From the NCBI GenBank assembly GCA_029266795.1, contig JAQSWE010000075.1, positions 1-10,418 of the forward strand: a stretch of 10,418 bases of DNA. The letters run 5' to 3'. The stretch is from Alphaproteobacteria bacterium (GTDB lineage Bacteria > Pseudomonadota > Alphaproteobacteria > Micavibrionales > UBA2020). The notes beneath the pieces are model-generated. The model saw only the letters and a list, made by a program, of their open reading frames with translations. It was not told the origin of the DNA and made no database searches. Position numbers and translations under genes: made by a program. Position 1 is the stretch's first letter. Each line of letters starts with the position of its first letter. This document shows positions 6,994 through 10,418 of this stretch, piece by piece.

Positions 6994-8466
6994 GTGCTTT
7001 TGCGCCTGTTTATCGCCCTGTTCATCACCTGCCTCGCCCTGCCCGCAGCCGCCGCCGAAACGCGGCCCGGTGCCCGCGCCGGCATCGCCGCCGTCGTCAA
7101 TGACGACGCCGTGACATTCTCCGACATCCGCAACCGCATGCGCCTGTACATGATCAGCCTGCCGCCGAACCCGCCGCCCGAGGCGCTGAAGAAGATCGAG
7201 CAGCAGACGCTCGGCAAGCTGATCGACGAGCAGTTGCAATTGCAGGAGGCCAAGCGCCTCGGCATCGTGGTGGACGAAGCGCAGGTGGAATCCGGCATCG
7301 CGCAGCTCGCGACCAACAACAAGATGGACGCTGCCCAGTTCGAGGAAAAGCTGTCATCCAGCGGCATCAAGATGACGACGCTGAAGGCGAAGATCCGCGC
7401 CGAGATCGCCTGGGGCATGGTCGTGCGCCGGAAACTGCGCCCCCAAATCAACGTCTCCGAAACCGAGATCGACAATGAAATGAACCGTCTCGCGCGCAGC
7501 AAGGGCAAGGCGGAATTCCAGGTGGCAGAAATTTTTCTGCCCGTGACCTCCGCCGAGACGGAGAGCCTGACGCGGCAGGATGCCGCCAAGATGGTGGACG
7601 ACATCACGTCGGGCGCGTCCTTCTCGCAGCTCGCAAAGCAGTTCAGCAAGGCCCCCGGCGCGAGCCAAGGCGGCGACCTGGGCTGGGTGCAGGAAGGCCA
7701 GCTGGAGCCCGCGCTCGATACCGCGCTTGCGCAGCTCGAGCCCGGACAGGTGAGCGCGCCGATCAAGACCGAAAAAGGCTATCACCTGCTGTTCCTGCGC
7801 GACAAGCGCGACGGCGGCACGATTGCGGCGGCCAAGCCCGCGCAGCCCCCGAAACCCGTCAAGCCGGTCGCGGCGCCCGCGCCATCGCCCGAAACCGCCG
7901 CAGCGCCCGCAGGCCCCGTCGAGCTGCACCTGATGCAGATCGTCATGCCCGCAGCGCCCAGTGAATCGCAAGCCGTTATCGCGGCGAAAACCGCGCGCGC
8001 TGTCAGCCTGAAATCGGAAGTTGCGTCCTGCGATGCCATAACGGCCAAGGCGACGGAATACGGCACCGCCGACCGCAGCGATCTCGGCCCCCAGATACTT
8101 GACAACCTGCCGCCCGATATCCGCGCTGCCGTCGCGCCGCTTGGCGACAACGAATTGAGCGCGCCGGTGCGCACGCAATCCGGGATCGTTGTTTACATGG
8201 TCTGCAAGCGTACTGGTGGTGAAGCGCCGGCGGAAACCGCGGCTGCGCCGGAGCAAGCCGAAGCGACGGAAGAGAAACCCGCCGAAGAGGCCGCCGCCGA
8301 AACACCCGCGAACGCGGAACCCTCCAAGACGGAAGAAGCAGCGGCGGTGCCCGATGCGGCACGCGACCAGGTTGCCTCGCAGCTTGGCCTCAAGCGCCTC
8401 GACCTGATGGCGGAGCGTTACCTGAAAGACCTGCGGGCAACGGCCTATATTGAAAAACGCATCTGA
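6994..8466 (+). CDS. surA: Periplasmic chaperone / peptidyl-prolyl isomerase SurA
   Basis: SurA escorts unfolded outer-membrane beta-barrel proteins across the periplasm to the BAM complex. The 490-residue product starts with GTG behind AGGA at 7-nt spacing. It has a Sec signal peptide with likely cleavage in PAAAA|E after residue 21. A SurA N-terminal chaperone domain follows (about 27-165, beginning IAAVVNDDAVTFSDIRNRM). The first parvulin domain (about 174-272) carries SQGGDLGWV and GYHLLFL. After an Ala/Pro-rich linker (about 275-306) comes a more divergent second parvulin domain (about 309-406: DLGPQILDNLPPDIRAAV, ending MVCKR). An Ala/Glu-rich stretch (about 408-453) is then inserted before the C-terminal helix (about 457-490: LGLKRLDLMAERYLKDL) that packs on the N-domain. 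This tail makes the protein longer than the 428-residue E. coli SurA. Overlap with rsmA implies coupling. Confidence 0.93.
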   Translation: MLLRLFIALFITCLALPAAAAETRPGARAGIAAVVNDDAVTFSDIRNRMRLYMISLPPNPPPEALKKIEQQTLGKLIDEQLQLQEAKRLGIVVDEAQVESGIAQLATNNKMDAAQFEEKLSSSGIKMTTLKAKIRAEIAWGMVVRRKLRPQINVSETEIDNEMNRLARSKGKAEFQVAEIFLPVTSAETESLTRQDAAKMVDDITSGASFSQLAKQFSKAPGASQGGDLGWVQEGQLEPALDTALAQLEPGQVSAPIKTEKGYHLLFLRDKRDGGTIAAAKPAQPPKPVKPVAAPAPSPETAAAPAGPVELHLMQIVMPAAPSESQAVIAAKTARAVSLKSEVASCDAITAKATEYGTADRSDLGPQILDNLPPDIRAAVAPLGDNELSAPVRTQSGIVVYMVCKRTGGEAPAETAAAPEQAEATEEKPAEEAAAETPANAEPSKTEEAAAVPDAARDQVASQLGLKRLDLMAERYLKDLRATAYIEKRI

Positions 8467-9304
8467 CAAGCTGCCACCGCTGCGGGAGGTCATCGAGCGT
8501 CACGGCTTGATGGCGAAGCGCTCGCTCGGCCAGAATTTCCTGCTGGACTTGAACCTGACATCGCGCATCGCTTTCGCCGGCGGCAACCTTGCCGGCATGA
8601 ATGTGATCGAGGTCGGCCCCGGCCCCGGCGGATTGACGCGGTCGCTGCTGGAAACCGACGCCATCAAAATTCACGCCATCGAGCGCGATGACCGTTGCGT
8701 GGCGGCGCTGCAGGAACTGGTCGACGCCGCCGGGGGCCGCATCATCCTGCATGCCGATGACGCGCTGAAATGCGATTACGAAACGATCTGCCCCGCGCCC
8801 CGCGCTATCGTCGCCAACCTGCCCTATAACATCGCAACCACCTTGATGATCGGCTGGCTGAAATCGCTGCCGCTGTTTGCAAGCTTTACCCTGATGTTCC
8901 AGAAGGAAGTCGCCGAACGACTGACGGCGGAGACGCGCACGAAAGATTACGGGCGTCTCTCCGTCCTCACGCAATGGCTGTGCGATGTGGAGCAGCAATT
9001 CGACATCTCGCCGCTCGCCTTCACGCCGCCGCCGAAAGTGACATCGACCGTCGTCAACCTGCGCCCCAAGCCGCGCACCGATGATTTGGATATCGCTGTC
9101 ATGGAACGCCTGACCGCCGCCGCCTTCGGCCAGCGCCGCAAGATGCTGCGCCAGAGCCTGAAATCGCTGGGTGTGAACGTGGAACAGCTGCTGGAAAAAT
9201 CGCAAGTGCTTGGCACCGCGCGCGCCGAGGAAATCGACATTCCCGGTTTCGTGCGGATGGCAACAGCTTTGCGCGCGATGTCGAAAGCTGCGCCCGATGC
9301 GTGA
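8450..9304 (+). CDS. rsmA: 16S rRNA (adenine1518-N6/adenine1519-N6)-dimethyltransferase RsmA (KsgA)
   Basis: RsmA dimethylates the two adjacent adenines in the helix 45 loop of 16S rRNA with SAM, a late checkpoint in 30S assembly. The 284-residue protein shows SLGQNFLLD (25-33), SAM motif I VIEVGPGPGGLT (52-63) and the catalytic motif IV NLPYN (123-127). It also has the family signature FQKEVAERL and the C-terminal AAFGQRRKMLRQSLKSL. The start is the TTG at 8450, inside the end of surA (17-nt overlap). It keeps the N-terminal LPPLREVIERHGL common in alphaproteobacterial RsmA, which the next Met (residue 21) would remove. No strong ribosome binding site is present, consistent with coupling to surA. 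pdxA, often found between surA and rsmA, is absent. Confidence 0.96.
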   Translation: MKNASDKLPPLREVIERHGLMAKRSLGQNFLLDLNLTSRIAFAGGNLAGMNVIEVGPGPGGLTRSLLETDAIKIHAIERDDRCVAALQELVDAAGGRIILHADDALKCDYETICPAPRAIVANLPYNIATTLMIGWLKSLPLFASFTLMFQKEVAERLTAETRTKDYGRLSVLTQWLCDVEQQFDISPLAFTPPPKVTSTVVNLRPKPRTDDLDIAVMERLTAAAFGQRRKMLRQSLKSLGVNVEQLLEKSQVLGTARAEEIDIPGFVRMATALRAMSKAAPDA

Positions 9305-10418
9305 ATTCTGGCGGACGGCGAACTGGTTGAACCAGCGCCGGTTGCGCGCCTACCCTAGAATATTCCTCGCACTTTACGCCATCACGATTGCGCTTTACCT
9401 CTCGCTCAGCACTTCGATGGTGGACCCGCTCAACCGCCCCGTCGGCACCGATTTCATGAATGTCTGGGCCGCCGGAAAAATGGCGAATGAGGGGCACGCG
9501 GCCGAGGCCTATGACTGGGACAAGCACCGCGCCGTGCAGAACGCTGCGCTGCCCTGGCACAAGGGCGTCGATATCCCCTATTACGGCTGGCATTATCCGC
9601 CGATGTTCCTGATGGTGGCGGCGCTGCTGGCGCTGCTGCCCTATGGCGGCGCGCTGTTCATGTGGATGGCCGCAACATTGCCCCTGTATGTCGCGGCGGT
9701 GCGCAAGGCGCTGCCGACGCGGGAATCCATTTACCTTGCGCTCGCCTTTCCTGCCGTCTTCATCAACCTCGGCCACGGGCAGAACGGGTTTATCACGACC
9801 GCGCTGGTCGGCGGCGGCGTGATGCTGCTGAACACGCGGCCTTATCTGGCGGGTGTGCTGTTCGGGTTGCTGGCCTATAAGCCGCAATTCGGCATCCTGA
9901 TCCCGGTCGCGTTATTGATGGGCTGGCACTGGCGGGCGATTTACGCGGCGGGGATGACGGTCGTCCTGACAGCGCTGGCATCCTATAAATTCTTCGGCGA
10001 AGAAACATGGCTGGCGTTTTTCAACAGCCTGAAGCTGACGCGCGGCATCGTGCTGGAACAGGGTTCGACCGGTTGGGAAAAAATCCAGAGCATTTTTTCG
10101 GTCACGCGCATGTGGGGCGGGTCGGTTGAATTGGCCTATGCCGCTCAGGCCGTCTTCGCACTTATCTCCGCAACTGCCGTGGCTTGGGCATGGAAGCAGA
10201 AAGCCGATATCCGGCTGCAGGGCGCGGTGCTTGTGACGGCAAGCCTGCTGGCGACGCCGTATATACTGGATTACGATCTTGTCGCGCTCGCGCTGCCGGT
10301 TGCGTGGCTGGCGGCCTGCGGCATGGAGAAAGGTTTCCGCCCGTGGGAGAAAACGCTGCTGATGGCCGTGTTCCTGCTGCCGCTGCTGTCCCGCAGCCTT
10401 GGCATGCTGTACCTGCCG
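9297..10418 (+). CDS. Glycosyltransferase family 87 (DUF2029) membrane protein, 3' end outside window
   Basis: This open frame runs without a stop to the window edge (374 codons seen). It encodes a polytopic inner-membrane protein with a short cytoplasmic N-terminus and a first membrane segment at about 22-40. The loop that follows contains VGTDFMNVWAAGKM with Asp52, then a Tyr/Trp-rich stretch YYGWHYPPMF, typical of the polyprenyl-phosphate-sugar GT-C fold of GT87. Further on are GHGQNGF (159-165), AYKPQFG and ATPYILDYDL, all recognisable in DUF2029 proteins. Many hydrophobic segments follow. GT87 members include mycobacterial alpha-mannosyl- and arabinofuranosyltransferases; the donor and acceptor here cannot be deduced. 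The ATG overlaps the rsmA stop by 8 nt (ATGCGTGA), the main reason for this start, and no Shine-Dalgarno motif is visible. Confidence 0.85.
   Translation, partial: MREFWRTANWLNQRRLRAYPRIFLALYAITIALYLSLSTSMVDPLNRPVGTDFMNVWAAGKMANEGHAAEAYDWDKHRAVQNAALPWHKGVDIPYYGWHYPPMFLMVAALLALLPYGGALFMWMAATLPLYVAAVRKALPTRESIYLALAFPAVFINLGHGQNGFITTALVGGGVMLLNTRPYLAGVLFGLLAYKPQFGILIPVALLMGWHWRAIYAAGMTVVLTALASYKFFGEETWLAFFNSLKLTRGIVLEQGSTGWEKIQSIFSVTRMWGGSVELAYAAQAVFALISATAVAWAWKQKADIRLQGAVLVTASLLATPYILDYDLVALALPVAWLAACGMEKGFRPWEKTLLMAVFLLPLLSRSLGMLYLP

Noticed and set aside
7354..8493. 379-codon open frame on the minus strand
   Set aside because: Antisense to surA; its Gly/Arg/Phe-rich composition is the reverse of the Ala/Glu/Lys codons on the coding strand.
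1..10418. A mobile, defence or secretion system in the window
   Set aside because: Every long frame with real coding character belongs to a known housekeeping or envelope family; there are no direct-repeat arrays, transposase motifs, integrase or toxin-antitoxin pairs.

Overview
The window looks like a chromosomal housekeeping stretch from an alphaproteobacterium. It is GC-rich throughout. The order pal-cpoB-tilS-ftsH, an NDUFA9-type complex I-associated protein, an alphaproteobacterial-type SurA and an RsmA with a PLREVI..HGL N-terminus all fit that class. I cannot name the order or genus from sequence alone. I see no tRNA, rRNA, CRISPR array, insertion sequence, phage gene or other sign of a mobile or defence system.

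Left half, minus strand (3487 down to 1): pal, cpoB, tilS and ftsH are read right to left. This is the distal end of the usual tol-pal cluster followed by tilS and ftsH; tolQRAB are not between pal and its promoter here. Pal and CpoB belong to the Tol-Pal envelope-constriction machinery, TilS modifies tRNA-Ile2, and FtsH is the inner-membrane AAA+ protease. A strong intrinsic terminator lies between cpoB and tilS and runs up to the tilS start codon. ftsH has its own promoter overlapping the end of tilS. The ftsH copy is both truncated by the window edge and internally broken: about 20 codons of the periplasmic domain are missing and the frame shifts at about position 398.

Middle (3488-3661): a short divergent promoter region separates pal (minus) from uvrD (plus).

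Right half, plus strand (3662 to the end): uvrD helicase, an NDUFA9-like atypical SDR, surA periplasmic chaperone, rsmA 16S rRNA dimethyltransferase and a GT87/DUF2029 membrane glycosyltransferase cut by the window edge. uvrD and the SDR are 7 nt apart. surA/rsmA and rsmA/GT87 overlap by 17 and 8 nt, so the last three are probably translationally coupled. surA starts with GTG and rsmA with TTG. surA is joined directly to rsmA, without the lptD and pdxA genes that often flank them in other proteobacteria.

I found no convincing new biological system. The points most worth checking are the damaged ftsH, the terminator and 11-codon mini-ORF at the tilS start, the glycine-rich linker in UvrD and the Ala/Glu-rich insertion in SurA.
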